A DNA stretch of 64,000 nucleotides from Ilyonectria destructans (GCA_020740775.1 JAHEWK010000009.1:186001-250000), one strand, 5' to 3'. Numbered from the stretch's first letter, positions 1 through 11,069 are shown. Made by a program: numbers and translations. Notes: generated by a model from the sequence alone, not told the origin.

Positions 1-1642
1 ATACCGTCCAGCAGCTTCCCGCAGCCTTTATCCTCAAGGCTGGCTCTCAATGGGCCGCTACAGCAGAGCGCTTGATTCTTGGAAATACCAATCAAATTTC
101 CATCGACGGCTTGATGGTGACTATGACTGCTCCCTTTGTGGCAGCTCGCTTACCCTTGTAGACGACCCAACTCCTCCATGACTATGCTCTCCGCATGGGC
201 AACTTCGCGCAGGCATTTGTGTTGAGTGCGCTCATGGCCCGGATGACGCAGGCGCTACAAATCAATCTCGAGTACTCGTCTGACCTGTTCGACCAGTCCG
301 CCACTGCTTCGTTGTCGGTAACGGATCGCGAGTGCAGACGACGGCTCATGTGGAGTTGCTATGTCACAGATGTCTTGTGCAGCAATGGCGTCGAGCAGCT
401 GACGCTGATATTTGAGAAGGACATCAAGATTCAGCTGCCTTGCAACAACCGGAATTTCCTCCATCGGCAGCCATCCATCACGAGAACTCTCACCGGTTTG
501 CCTTTGGACTTTGCGCCTCCCGACAAGATCCCTGCCGACCTCAATAGCAACATGGGCATGCTAGGTTATCTCATCCAGCTGTTAGAAATACGAAGGCGAG
601 TGCTGTGGTACATCAAGCACCTGGACCAAGCCATGCTGCCGTGGCTACCAGACTCCGAGTTTGCACAGCTGGACCGAGAGCTGCAAGCCTGGTGCGCTAC
701 TCTCCCGGCCAATCTTCAGTATACGGCTTCAACAATCTACTTGCGAAAAGAGTCGTCGCAGCTGGGCGCCCTGTGCCTCTTCCACTGCACCTACCACCAA
801 ACCATGCTGGACTTCTACCGCATCGGAACGCCTGAACTGTTCAAGCTCCGGTCTGCCTTTCACTTCCCTCCGGAAATGTCCGACTTCCAGAGACATTTGC
901 AATACGCCTTGTTCAAGGAGGCGCGCACGTTGGGCGCCATCATTGCCGAGGCGGAGCAGCATAGTCCCAGGATGATCGGGGACCCGTGGTTTCCTACCAT
1001 GGCGTACGAGAGCAATCGCGTTATGCTCTTTTACTTGACTCAGGTCACCGATCCTGTCGCCATGAACAAGCGCGATCTCGTGCTGAGTAGCATCGCTTAT
1101 CTGCAGAGCAACCTGAAAGCGTTAAAGACCATGCGGGCTACCAATGCCATGGCTGAGGGTCTAGTGAGTTTCCTGCTGTGTGGCCTACAACATGCTAACC
1201 ACGATGGCGACAGTCTCGCGGAGCCGAAAGCATGCTCCAGAAGCTTGGGGTCGACTCCAACCACATTCTCCCGCTGCCCAACGTCATCCTGGACGATCCG
1301 TACCTAGCGTTCCCGAACAGAGATGCCGAAGCCCCCCAAAGAGCCGCAGACTCTGACCTCCACCCGCTCTCGATATTTCGCATGGCAAGAAAGGAGATTC
1401 CAGAGGGACACGTACCTGTAGAGCCATCGAAAGCGAGTCCCTCTTCGACCAGGGGCGGGGTGCAGGTAGTTGAAGACCTGATCTTAGGTGCTGCGGGGAT
1501 GGAAGGATTGAGTCACAAACTTGATATGTTTTTCACGCCTGATTTGGCGCGAGATTGGGATGTGACGGAGATGATTCTTGGGTCTGGAACAGATGATGGG
1601 CCGATATTATGGAATGGTATGACGCAGATGGGGTCATTATGA
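1..1642 (+). CDS. Zn2Cys6-class fungal transcription factor, C-terminal part (5' end outside window)
   Basis: I read exons <1..116, 162..1163 and 1214..1642. The introns 117..161 (45 bp) and 1164..1213 (50 bp) are GT-AG, and the second has a GCTAAC branch site. Both are phase 0, so the frame runs unbroken into the stop TGA at 1640-1642. The product carries the middle homology region of fungal regulators (Fungal_trans, PF04082): a CRRRLMWSCYVTD-type segment followed by IQLPCNNRNF, where the family has RRLWWSLY and LPCdErNF. A DNA-binding Zn2Cys6 cluster should lie upstream of the window and is not seen. It presumably acts in the nucleus as a sequence-specific regulator; the target pathway is unknown. 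The C-terminal 140 residues are low in recognisable motifs. The intron calls are inferred from splice signals and frame restoration. Confidence 0.82.
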
Positions 1643-2204
1643 CGGAGCTACAATACCGGTACTCTCATAACTCCCCGTAAAGTTCTTGTAGATATCCTCT
1701 CAACGCTTCTACGGGAACCTTGGGTCTGCCAGAGTGATGGCGGACACGGTTTGATCAAGTGGCCTCTGGGTTGATGACCACTCTGTCAGCGACAATTTCC
1801 GCTGCAATCTCGTCCACGTGCTTAAAGTCAAAGTAACCTTACTGCAATGAAGAATACCGGCTCCATCTATCCCCGATCTTGATTTGCCTTAAGAATAGAG
1901 ATAAGATTTATCCCGAGTCACAGACCTACCCGGCCGAAGTCCAAATGAGACTAATTTAGTACGATGCAAGCTGAACCCCGCCATTGGGATTTCCTAGACC
2001 TGAGAGCCCGCACATGGCATTTTCATACTGACGAGCCCTGACGTCCTTGCTCTACCATTGCAGCATTTACGGTTTAGATGAGAAGATCGAGCCCTGGCCT
2101 CTGTGCTATCTGACCTGGCCTTTTCATCAATCCAAAAACACTCAAGACACTTCCATCAACTCTAACTTTGTCCATTTTCTTGAACCCACTCATAGACATC
2201 CGCC
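1643..2204. other. Intergenic, nothing recognised
   Basis: About 560 bp between the first regulator and the bZIP start. Only short open frames without family resemblance are present. The last 100 bp are pyrimidine- and CA-rich, as is common in fungal 5' leaders. Confidence 0.5.
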
Positions 2205-2924
2205 ATGGGCCGAAGCAGTAGTCCAACTACATCCTCCACTATCAGCTGGAAGAACCGTTTCAGTGACAAACAACTGGAGAGGGAGCGCCTTTCAGATAGG
2301 CTGAATCAACGGCGGACAAGGAAGCAAACGAAAGAGTACATAGCGGAGTTGGAGAAGCGATTGGATTTATTGACTCGTGGGGAACAACCAACCCTCCTCA
2401 ACCAGCTCGTGGAGGAGAACAGAATGCTTCGGGCATCTCTCACCCAGTGCCAGACCAAGATGGGAACAGTGTTGTCATGCACGAATGAATACTTAGAGGA
2501 AGGAGATGAGTCAGATGACGGTCGTCTCGATGCGGGTGCTTCATGGCAGCATGAGAAATCTCATATCCGGAGTCGACCCCCCCACCGTGTGGTCGACACG
2601 ACTGGTAGAATTAAATCATCAAGCCTCTCAAGTTTTCAGCCTTCGGAGACATGTTTGCCGTGGCCAAAGGTGAGGTTGGTCTCCGAGGTCATGATAAACT
2701 GGTGCTGTGCCAACTGTCCTTGTTCTTGGCGTTTCTTGTACATGCGCCACGGGTCAAACTCGGTCGGGCGCTTGACGAAGCTTTCGTCCATGACGAGGGG
2801 GTTAGTGGTTGCAGAAGATCTTGACATCCTTAGGGACCTTGGTCCCGTCGCTGAATTGCCAGTCCTTCACCGTTACTCGCCCCATTTTTACTATTTTAAC
2901 CTTGTTAGCAACACTATTACTTAA
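2205..2924 (+). CDS. bZIP transcription factor, truncated (N-terminal bZIP only)
   Basis: The frame opens with a Ser/Thr-rich start, then a basic region at about residues 25-44 (RERLSDRLNQRRTRKQTKEY) and a leucine zipper with L49, L53 and a later LLNQLVEENRML stretch. This is the layout of fungal bZIP regulators, which in this group usually continue into a long DUF3425 domain. Here the bZIP part ends near residue 110 and no DUF3425 follows. The remaining frame, from about 2,570 on, is antisense to a decayed cytochrome P450, so the original 3' half has been lost or replaced. Whether this truncated gene is expressed is unknown. The start ATG at 2205 is the first in frame before the basic region. 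Confidence 0.6.
   Translation: MGRSSSPTTSSTISWKNRFSDKQLERERLSDRLNQRRTRKQTKEYIAELEKRLDLLTRGEQPTLLNQLVEENRMLRASLTQCQTKMGTVLSCTNEYLEEGDESDDGRLDAGASWQHEKSHIRSRPPHRVVDTTGRIKSSSLSSFQPSETCLPWPKVRLVSEVMINWCCANCPCSWRFLYMRHGSNSVGRLTKLSSMTRGLVVAEDLDILRDLGPVAELPVLHRYSPHFYYFNLVSNTIT
2636..2905 (-). pseudogene. Cytochrome P450 remnant (region before the haem-binding loop)
   Basis: On the minus strand the sequence reads VTVKDWQFSDGTKVPKD, then after a frame change PLVMDESFVKRPTEFDPWRM, then TSETNLTFGHGKH. These match the beta-sheet, PERF-like and FGxGxH segments before the haem cysteine of fungal P450s. The haem ligand itself is gone: the codon after GKHV reads Ser and a stop follows two codons later. A stop and frameshift also separate the first two segments. 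It is therefore a dead fragment of about 90 codons, with no upstream I- or K-helix found nearby. It overlaps the 3' end of the truncated bZIP frame on the other strand. Confidence 0.75.
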
Positions 2925-3465
2925 TTCATCATTTCCATCGAAGGATTTCGAACGTGCCGCCCTCATCAAAGGGCCTCATCCGCCGAGACAACCCTGGACT
3001 GCCACCCTGCTCACTAGCACTAACCCACATAGATTGACTAATCACGATTTTGCCGGCTGTGACCGCCCCGGCCCAGCCTGGGCCTTTGCGCATCAAAGGC
3101 GCGAGCATCTCCGTTATTCCAGACGCGCTTGACCAGCTCTGTCAAGACAGCAAGGCCGCCACTGGCCCAGTATCACTCTCTTATATCTTCTGAAAATTAC
3201 AGACCTACTGGAAACTGGTGTTTGCTCAACATGGCTGTGTCATGGCCATCAAGAGTTCCCGACCATCGTCTAATCACCAGGCTCATCCCTTCCGGTGCAT
3301 CCTTGCCCCGCAAGTTTTCATCAGCTTCCAACCCACAAGATCTCAAGTTTCACGCGAAAGCCAACGCTTGACGCCGCCTTGAGTTGACTCCTTTTTGTCT
3401 GTACCGTATTCGGCGTATTCACAGGCTATCCCCTTTGGTCGGATACCTGAAACCGTGGCTAGATA
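2925..3465. other. Intergenic, nothing recognised
   Basis: Short frames here (for example 3129-3371 plus) show no family resemblance. The last 100 bp precede the Zn2Cys6 gene and presumably hold its promoter; no TATA box is obvious. Confidence 0.4.
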
Positions 3466-5140
3466 ATGAGACCCAAAGCAAAGCAGGGCTGCTGGACTTG
3501 CAAGCGTGAGTTGCTCAGCTCACTGTGGTATTCGTTGCTAACACATTCTAGGTCGCAAGATTGGCTGTGACAAAACAGTCCCGCAGTGTAACAACTGCGT
3601 TCGCACAGGCAGGGTATGCCTCGGGTATGGTCTTCGACTCGCATGGCCCGACAGCCCGGACGGAAGACGAAGGGGCAGTGAGCATGCCGTCTACTCACCG
3701 CCAACTGACCAGTTCGTCTCAGGGCGATACTACGGAAAACACTTTCTCAATATCACCTGTGCTGATATCGCGTTGCCAAAGGCTGACCTTGGTCGTGCTT
3801 TGGCAGTCAGCCGGCCTGGCCGCAGCCTCGAGCTCCATACCCCGTTGCTTGGTCAAGACGGAATGCTCCTAAGCTATTGTAAGTGTTGAGCTCCCAGAAA
3901 GTCTGTACTCGGTATCTCATACGCCATGACTCAAGACGAAGCCATCATATCGCCAATGGTCTCGACTACTCGTTCCCGGAATGGCTTTTCAACAGAAATT
4001 CTTCCGCGGGTACTCTCGGAGCACTCACCCTCGGCATCCGCATTGTGCAATGCCATGCTGGCCATCTCGGCATTCCACCTGTTGAGTTCTGAAGCAGCCT
4101 TGGCGTATAAAGCAAAAGCAGTGCGCTGTCTCTCTGAGTCACTAAGCGCTACCCAAACGCTCGACCGGCCTGAAGTCACGGAAACCCAGCTGGCAGCTTG
4201 TATGATGCTGTGCATGTATAGCGTCTGTACCTTCAATTTCTTCCGAGACGTGGTTCGTTGTCTGACTTAGCGTAGGTGTTCGATGAGAGTGACCTCAGCT
4301 GGCATATACACTTGGATGGAGCCAAGAGAATGCTCAGCAGCCTGAAGTCGACGAAAGCCCAGCTTTCGTCCACTTTCCTGCCAAATTGGTTTATATACTA
4401 TCAGGTGCTAGGAAACTTTACCCGACCACTCCAAGCGCGTCTTGGTGAGGCAGAAGCGGATTCTCCGTGGCTGTGGCAAATTTCAGAGCCGAACAAGTTC
4501 CTGGTATGTGCTCAGCCCCTTCTGAACTGCACCTCTAACGTGTGTCAAGATCATCGGCTATTTGGGCTGCTGCATAGAGGTCTTTGAAATATTAGATCAG
4601 ATCACCCGAATACGGACGGCGTCGGGTCGCGGAACCATGACCTTGCCGTCGGAAGAGCTGATCAATCGCCGCTATGAGTTGGAATCAAGACTCCAAAACA
4701 TGATACAGCTCCTCGATCCCGAGGAGGAACACACCACGACCATCCTTGAGCGCACCTGTACCTTGGCAAAGGCAGAGCTGTATCGTCTAACAGCACTGCT
4801 ATATCTGCAACGGATCTGCCCCATTGAAGGAGACAGCATCACTAGAAAGGCCTACCTGGGCCAGGCATTCGACGCCCTGGAGGTACTGCCAGCTGTGTCA
4901 AGCCTCTGGCCGCTCTTCATCATTGCCGGTGAATCGCAATCTGACGAACAACGGATCACCATCCTCCAAGTGCTGAATGACATGGAGAAGGCGCGGAATA
5001 TTGGCAATATCTATGTGATAAGGCAAATGATAGAGATGTTCTGGAAACAGAAAGATCTCGGGACTGGTCTTGGCCCTAGGGAACAGTTGATGTGTTGGCG
5101 CTTGATTGACAGCGATGTCTCGGTTCCGTGGTTTGCGTAG
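3466..5140 (+). CDS. Zn2Cys6 transcription factor with Fungal_trans_2-type domain
   Basis: Five exons: 3466..3505, 3552..3878, 3936..4222, 4276..4503 and 4550..5140, giving 490 residues with frame kept across every junction. The binuclear zinc cluster sits at the very N-terminus: C9, C12, C19, C26, C29 and C36 (CX2CX6CX6CX2CX6C), split by the first 46-bp intron. The rest, with LCNAMLAISAFHLL, a YKAKAVRCLSESL helix and MMLCMYSVFDESD, resembles the Fungal_trans_2 (PF11951) family found in many pathway and development regulators. Intron 3 (4223..4275) has the less common donor GTCTGT, so that junction is the least certain. It is expected in the nucleus. The adjacent genes do not point clearly to one target pathway. 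Confidence 0.85.
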
Positions 5141-6226
5141 AGGTAGACCATGTTCCAAGAATTGGCAGCTGGTTCCGTGCTTTATAAGGAACCTGTCATC
5201 ATAAGTCAGAGCCGAGTCCTTGTCACGCAAAGTCATTCCGAGGGCTTCCGAGTCTCAGCGTCTTGCAGGGGGCCATGCTCTGCCAACATGATGATTTGGG
5301 GAGTTAGCCATTGAAAGAGAAAAGAAGCCGTGGTCTCCACGCCCCGCCTTAAAACGCACGACGCTCTATTTGATTTTAAACGGTGCCTCCACAGAAAACA
5401 GCTGGTGATTTCTGATACGCTTGTGGTCATTGTCTCAGCTTGAACGGCATAGTCGACGAACCTTGGAGGCAAGCAGGTCGTATGGGATTTCGTGACGGTC
5501 TGCGTGGGGACAAGAGGAAAAATGGCTCGAGGAACAGAAGGCCCTTTAGCTGTGCAAGCCCCTTGAGGGAAGTATTCGGCAGCCGAGGATTTCAGCCGAA
5601 GGATCGGGACCACCGGTATCCCCCTATTCGTGAGTTGCTTGAAGACGGCCGTCAAGGATTCGGGCACGTGGTTCACGAAGGGATGAGACGGATGACACGA
5701 ACCAGCCTGGTATGGGTCTGTCCAACCTGGGGAAACAATTTGCGAGCCGGCCCACCGCATGGTACTTTTCCCTTTACGATGATTCGGTGTCAAAACAAGA
5801 CGCAACCTTCAAGTTAGACAGATCCCCTCGTTGTTGATCTAGGTATAAGTAGTGGGGTCCGCAACAAGGCCCTGATTGGCTCTATATGCACTGTCTGATC
5901 GCAATCTGTTTCCTGTTTTGATGGCAACAAGACGCTAGAACAAATTATTCTTGGCTCATTTCGCAGCTTGCCCTTGTGATATCCAGGGGCTAGTGTCTAG
6001 GCGAGTACATTAGGTAAACCCGGTTTCGTAAAAGGTACAAATCAGGAAGACTACTTTAACACCGACTTCACCAGAGACATTGTTCTTGAAGATTGGCGAT
6101 GAACTGGTCACTGAAACTCAACACCAACCGAATACCTGAGAAGAATTATCTAAAATCTCCCCTCCAGTAAGACCTACTAGTCCTATTTGTCTCAGATATA
6201 CCCCACTAAGAAGACTTGCTACCAAG
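5141..6226. other. Intergenic with a long antisense open frame of doubtful coding value
   Basis: A 190-codon minus-strand frame (5233..5805) overlaps a 125-codon plus-strand frame (5440..5817). Neither resembles a family, and there is no domain-like hydrophobic pattern. I treat the stretch as non-coding, including the promoter of the arrestin gene at its right end. Confidence 0.4.
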
Positions 6227-7381
6227 ATGAATTTCTCGAATTTTATACTGGGACATGTCCCAAAACTTCCATTATTGAAGCGATCGCACAAGTCTGGCCC
6301 CATCCAAGCCCCCGCGAGCCTAGAATGGTTCTTACAAACCCCTACCGCAACGCTCATTGAGGGCGTCGAAGCCTTTACCGGCGCCCCCGTCGTCGGAGAG
6401 ATCGTACTGGATGTCAGCGAAGCCATCGATGTGGAGAACTTCAGCGCTGCGTTGTACCTTCACCGTTGCCACAAGAGGCCCTTGCACTCAGGCTGTTTGG
6501 GTTGTACGCACGACTATCTGGAACTCAAGCGATGGGCATACATAAACGGCTCTCTGACTCTAGCGGGTGGAAAATACTCGTTCGTGTTCTCTGTGCGTTT
6601 GAACAACGATCTTCCGTCGTTATTGGACACGCCTCTAGTGGCATTCACATATGAATTGCGTGCCGAGCTAACACTTACCACTGGGAAATTGATGAGTTGG
6701 GAAAAGAACCTCAACGTGAGACGTTCGCTCTGCGGGCCTGGTATCCTTCATGATATCCCACTGAGTTTCCCCGAAGCCAGAATGGCCGCTTGCCTGTCCA
6801 TGAAGCGAGTCATTGAACCCGATGGCACGAACACGGTGCGACTGTCCCTGCACGAGATGAAGCGCCAGTCGGGAGGAGGGACTTTTGCCTGGGAAGTCTC
6901 TCGCATGGAATGGAAATTTGAAGAAACGGTAGAGGCGACGGTCGGCCCCTGTGCTAGCCATTCAGGAGATGGGGAAAACGGGGCTGACGGAGGAAGGCAA
7001 ACCGTTACTCACAGCCTGGCAAAGGGACGCATACGGAGCGGGTGGAGATCTGGACAGGGCGTTCACGGACTGTATTCGACCGTGGAGTTTGAGTACGGTC
7101 CCATCTCGACGATTTCCGCAAAACGCAAGACAACCTACGCATGCGACGAAACGATTGGCAGCACCCTGAGGGTCTCACACGCCCTCGTTGTCGAAGTGTC
7201 ACTGATGACAGCGACTTGGATGCTCGACGAGCCAACGGGTTCGGTATCATCCAATAATTCCCGAACCATAAGGATACGCCGGCCTGTTGTACTCACGCAA
7301 CGACGAGATGATGTTGAGAGTGTCGAAGAAGCACTGCCTGTTTATACAGATGCACAAGTTGACCCCCCTGCTTATACGTGA
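6227..7381 (+). CDS. Alpha-arrestin (arrestin-related trafficking adaptor-like protein)
   Basis: Single-exon gene of 384 residues. Residues about 40-180 form alternating beta-strand segments ending in a WEKNLNVRR-like stretch, as in the arrestin N domain of the fungal LDB19/Art1 group. A second beta-rich part follows, up to about residue 350. The protein ends in DAQVDPPAYT, so a PPxY motif lies at residues 380-383; EEALPVYT just before it is a weaker variant. In this family PY motifs recruit Rsp5/NEDD4-type ubiquitin ligases through WW domains to bring about endocytosis of plasma-membrane permeases. The gene sits tail to tail with an MFS carrier, but a functional pairing is only a guess. The family call rests on fold-like pattern and the PY motif, not on a strong local signature. 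Confidence 0.6.
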   Translation: MNFSNFILGHVPKLPLLKRSHKSGPIQAPASLEWFLQTPTATLIEGVEAFTGAPVVGEIVLDVSEAIDVENFSAALYLHRCHKRPLHSGCLGCTHDYLELKRWAYINGSLTLAGGKYSFVFSVRLNNDLPSLLDTPLVAFTYELRAELTLTTGKLMSWEKNLNVRRSLCGPGILHDIPLSFPEARMAACLSMKRVIEPDGTNTVRLSLHEMKRQSGGGTFAWEVSRMEWKFEETVEATVGPCASHSGDGENGADGGRQTVTHSLAKGRIRSGWRSGQGVHGLYSTVEFEYGPISTISAKRKTTYACDETIGSTLRVSHALVVEVSLMTATWMLDEPTGSVSSNNSRTIRIRRPVVLTQRRDDVESVEEALPVYTDAQVDPPAYT

Positions 7382-7716
7382 TGGAAGCCCACACGAGCGG
7401 CGAGAAACACGGTCAAATACGATAGCAATAATAGATTGAAACTCTGTAGCAGGGCTGCCTCCGTTCTCTAGTTTCAGTCTTAGGATACATGTTGTTTCTA
7501 TGGTTTCCATCGGGTCCTGTGATTGTCTGAATACTAGAGAGCAAGGGATTCATGGTGCATGCATCGTAGTGGAAATAGGACATGAACACCATGAGATATT
7601 TGGTAGACACATATATGCACAGTTTCACGAGGGAACGACTGAGTGATGATCAACTCACTCGAGAACTCTCTCATGTAAACGGTAAACCATGTTGAATTGA
7701 CTTTACCATAACTTCT
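7382..7716. other. Convergent intergenic spacer
   Basis: 335 bp between the stops of the arrestin and MFS genes. It should contain both 3' ends. No repeat or further gene seen. Confidence 0.5.
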
Positions 7717-9134
7717 CTACATATTCCACTTCCACCTCCAGGATCCCTCTCCGGGTACCTTCATCGCCTCCAGCCTCACTCCAGCCACGGCCACAGCTGC
7801 CGCTGCCATCAGCGCCCCCACCAACGCTGCCATATGTGTGTAACTGTCCGAGGCGCCAGACACTCCGTGACCCGAAACAAGTAGACCAGCAACCGGCGTA
7901 CCGACAAGAACCGCGAGCCCCTGCAGCATGTACATGACTCCGGCGATCCGAGGAAACTCCTTGACGCCAAAGAGTTCGATGAGGGCGGCAGGGAACAGAC
8001 TGATAAACGCGCTGGCGAATAAGCCGTATAAGACGGTAAAGCTGATGAACAGATTGTTAGCCATGCCCTCGTTGGAGGCTCCCGCCAATGTGCTGGGCAC
8101 CCAGAGTCCGAGGCTGACGACTGCGGTGAGCACTGTCGTCAAGAAAAAAGAGTTGAGCCTGCCCACTCGATCGGCGAGGAATCCCACCGCGATCTTGCCG
8201 ATGGCGTTGCAAGCGTTGCTCACGGCCGTCAAATTCGCACCGCCTCGCTCGTCGTATCCCAGCGTCTTGGCGTACATGACGGTGAAGAAGACTGGCGTGT
8301 AGTATGCTGCGCTCTGAAACACGGTGCTGGCCGCTTGCGTCATGAACTTGGGTTGCTTGAAAGTCTGCCAGTCAGGCAGGGGGATCTTGAAGAGTGCGGT
8401 AGCGGGTGAGAGGCCTTCGTTCTGGAGGGAGAGGTGCTTCGCCATGGATGGCTCCCAAGCGAGAGCCGACCCGGACATGCAGATTACTGTCGTGGCCAGA
8501 CAACCCGTCAGTCGCAGCGTGTTGCGAAAGCCCATGCTTTCGACACACGCCGAGATTGCAGGTGCCCAAACGAGGCCTCCAATACCCGTGCCAGCCGAGA
8601 CGATGCCCATGGCCAACGCGCGATGTCTGTCAAACCACGTAGGGGCAACCGTCATGGACGGCACAAAGGAGAGGCCCGTGGCTATGCCGAGCAGAAGCCC
8701 CTGGGCGAGCTGGAAGTGCCAGAGCGTCTTCCCAAAGCTCGCCAGGACGCTCGCAACGCCAAAGAGCACACCGCCAGTGCAGACGACGGCTTGCGGGCTA
8801 AAGTACTTTGTCCATGCCATGACAAAGGGCGCGATGATGGTCATCAGCGAGGCCGAAAGCGTCCCGACGAGGTCGATGGCCGCGGCCGAGGCGCCGGTGA
8901 AAGGGGTTCCTTGGCGTGGGGCCATGGCCTCGTAGTGTTCTTGATAGACGCCGAAGCCGAAGAGGATGCCGCAGGCTGTAAAGTTTATCATGAAGGAGGC
9001 GAGGACGATGGATGTGTACCTCCTAGTATCGGGATTAGACGCAGCCATAGCAGTCGATCGGTGTATGTCGCTTACCACTTTGAGTGTTGGAGTTTGGCCA
9101 TCTCCTCGCCCGGTCCAGGGTCTGTTGCACTCAT
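7717..9134 (-). CDS. MFS transporter, monocarboxylate transporter (MCT)-like
   Basis: The preferred model has exon 1 at 9134..9076 and exon 2 at 9022..7717, with a 53-bp GT-AG intron (9023..9075, GTAAGC donor). It encodes 454 residues starting MSATDPGPGEEMAKLQHSKW, spliced onto RYTSIVLASF. Twelve hydrophobic segments are visible. The first, with INFTACGILFGFGVYQEHY, is typical of fungal MCT/SLC16-like carriers, and the RVGRLNSFF loop after segment 8 matches the MFS D-R-x-G-R signature. It is a plasma- or organelle-membrane secondary carrier, probably for a small carboxylate or related solute; the substrate is not deducible. An alternative unspliced start at 9048 would give 443 residues beginning MAASNPDTRR. 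The stop is next to the arrestin stop (convergent). Confidence 0.85.
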
Positions 9135-9619
9135 GGCTTCGATATCGCGTTGCTTCCAATTCGTTGTAGCGCAAGAATGGGATCGGCAAGCCGTCTCCCA
9201 ACAACCTCGGGAGGCTCCCGATCTTATACTAAACGGAATATGGATCAACGAAAATTCGGCTCGAGAACAGCAGATGACATGCTGTTGGTTCCATCATGGC
9301 TCGGCAATCCAAAGTCCAGACTCTGGAGTGTCAACCCGGCTAGTGGGGGCTACTGGGTTTGACAGCTAAATACACGAGTGCCTTGTACAATCTCGTAATA
9401 GCGCCAAAATGGAGGCAGGAGTTTGCGATCAAGTCCCGCTTTTCTTGATAGCATCACCAACTGATTTTAGCGTAGCTCGAGGCTTGCGCTCGGAAATGCA
9501 AAAATGGTCATCACGAAATAGCAGACTTCATTCTGGACAGCCTTTTATCCGTATATCCGCTGGTAAAATCTAGCAGATGCCTACTTGTCTCCATTCTAGT
9601 TCCTATGATCCAAAGTCCC
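9135..9619. other. Intergenic between MFS gene and cysteine-synthase-like gene
   Basis: Contains the promoter side of the minus-strand MFS gene and the 3' end of the minus-strand PLP enzyme. No other feature recognised. Confidence 0.5.
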
Positions 9620-10573
9620 TCATTCTTCCGAGAATAGAGGCCCCGTCAAGTACTTCAAACCCGTGTCACAAGCCACCGTGACGACTTTTCCCCCCGGCCC
9701 CAGCTCCTTGGCAAGTTGGATGGCAGCCACGACGTTGAGGCCCGACGATGTCCCCACCAACAAGCCTTCTTCTCTGGCGAGGCGACGGCACATATCACGG
9801 GCTTCGTCTTCATCGACGGTACGGGCTTCGTCGTATAGGCCTGGGTCCACATGAGCCGAGATAAAGCCCGGTGCGATGCCGTCAACGCCGTGCGAGCCGC
9901 TGTGTCCTTTTGCCAACAGCGCTGCCGATTCCGGCTCAAGCAGGACAACACGGACTGTTGGGTTCTTGAGCTTTACTATGCTGGACACGCCCATTACCAT
10001 GCCCGCTGTGCCGAACGCACCGCAGAAGGCGTCGAAACCGTCGGGAAACTGCTCGACCAGCTCTCGGCCAATCTCGGCGTATCCGATGAGCGCATCACGG
10101 TTGCTGAACTGGTTTGTGTAGAAATAGTCCTTACCGGACCCAAGATCAGCGGCGCGGTTCTTCATGGATGTCATCAAATCCGCCGTGGCCTTTCCCGAAG
10201 GGCTGTGCGTGATATCGAGGCTCGCTCCAAAGGCAGTCATGGTCCGCAATTTCTCGTTCGCATAGGCATTGGATGACAGCGCCAAGAACTTGTATCCCTT
10301 GACGGCGCAGATAAAGGCCAAGGACGAGCCGGTGCTGCCGCCGGTGGCCTCGACGACCGTCGTATTGGGCTTGAGGTCGCCCCGAAGCTCGGCCTGCTCG
10401 ATCATGGACTTCGCCATGCGGTCTTTGTAAGAGCCCGTCGGGTTCAAGCACTCGAGCTTGATGAAGACATCGGCGCTGTTCTCGGGCACGACATGTTTGA
10501 GTTGCACGACGGGCGTGTTGCCGATTGTGTCGAGGACCGATGATACTGGGAGGCAAGGGCTGGATGATGACAT
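9620..10573 (-). CDS. Cysteine synthase family PLP enzyme (O-acetylserine sulfhydrylase/CBS-like)
   Basis: Intronless, 317 residues. Residues 13-22 (VLDTIGNTPVVQL) and the PTGSYKDR block with K50 are the hallmark of the beta-family PLP fold; K50 should form the internal aldimine. The substrate loop, normally TSGNTG, reads TGGSTGSS at about 77-84, so the usual Asn is Ser. The phosphate-binding glycine loop reads GAFGTAGMVMG and the C-terminal serine loop reads GTSSGLN. The length equals that of stand-alone cysteine synthases, without the CBS regulatory pair. Likely reaction: beta-replacement on an activated serine with a sulphur or other nucleophile. The loop variation leaves the natural substrate open. 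The gene reads in the same direction as the MFS gene, about 0.5 kb away. Confidence 0.88.
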   Translation of the reverse strand: MSSSSPCLPVSSVLDTIGNTPVVQLKHVVPENSADVFIKLECLNPTGSYKDRMAKSMIEQAELRGDLKPNTTVVEATGGSTGSSLAFICAVKGYKFLALSSNAYANEKLRTMTAFGASLDITHSPSGKATADLMTSMKNRAADLGSGKDYFYTNQFSNRDALIGYAEIGRELVEQFPDGFDAFCGAFGTAGMVMGVSSIVKLKNPTVRVVLLEPESAALLAKGHSGSHGVDGIAPGFISAHVDPGLYDEARTVDEDEARDMCRRLAREEGLLVGTSSGLNVVAAIQLAKELGPGGKVVTVACDTGLKYLTGPLFSEE

Positions 10574-11057
10574 GGTGAATAGCGAATACGGATGCGTGAG
10601 CGAGTTTGCAGCAGTTCAAATCACAGAGTAGTTGAATACAGAAGGGAATTTGTTACCACCATACCTATTTCCTCACCACAGTGTGAGTTAACAAGCCAAA
10701 ACAGCCACGACAAGAGGGGCTAGGGCATGCGCTCAAGCCGGCTGATCGCATTTTCCTTCCTCTTGAGCCAGGACAAGTGGGGAGAACAATCAGCAGGTAG
10801 TTTTACCCACTTTACATTAGACTCGACATCGGAGATCCAAGCTTCTTGTTAGGCCATGTTTAATTTGGAACCAAGGATTCGTGAATGCAATGACAAACTC
10901 TTTGCATCAGGTGGATGAACTAAACAAATGCCCCAGCTCCACACCTGAATGGTTCCTGGGAACGATATCAACTCATAAAACTAGCCTGGTGTCACAGCTA
11001 GAGCAGCTCTGACAGCATGCTTACTGCGCTGGAGCATCTGTGCCAGTATGATCTATG
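10574..11057. other. Intergenic, promoter side of the cysteine-synthase-like gene
   Basis: No open frame of note. The right end abuts the target duplication of a repeat element. Confidence 0.5.
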
Positions 11058-11069
11058 TGCTGGGGTACC

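Noticed and set aside
5233..5805. 190-codon minus-strand open frame
   Set aside because: No family resemblance, overlapping frame on the other strand, no splice or start context that favours it.
8434..9369. 311-codon plus-strand frame
   Set aside because: Antisense shadow of the MFS gene, Arg/Gly-rich as expected for the complement of a GC-rich membrane protein gene.
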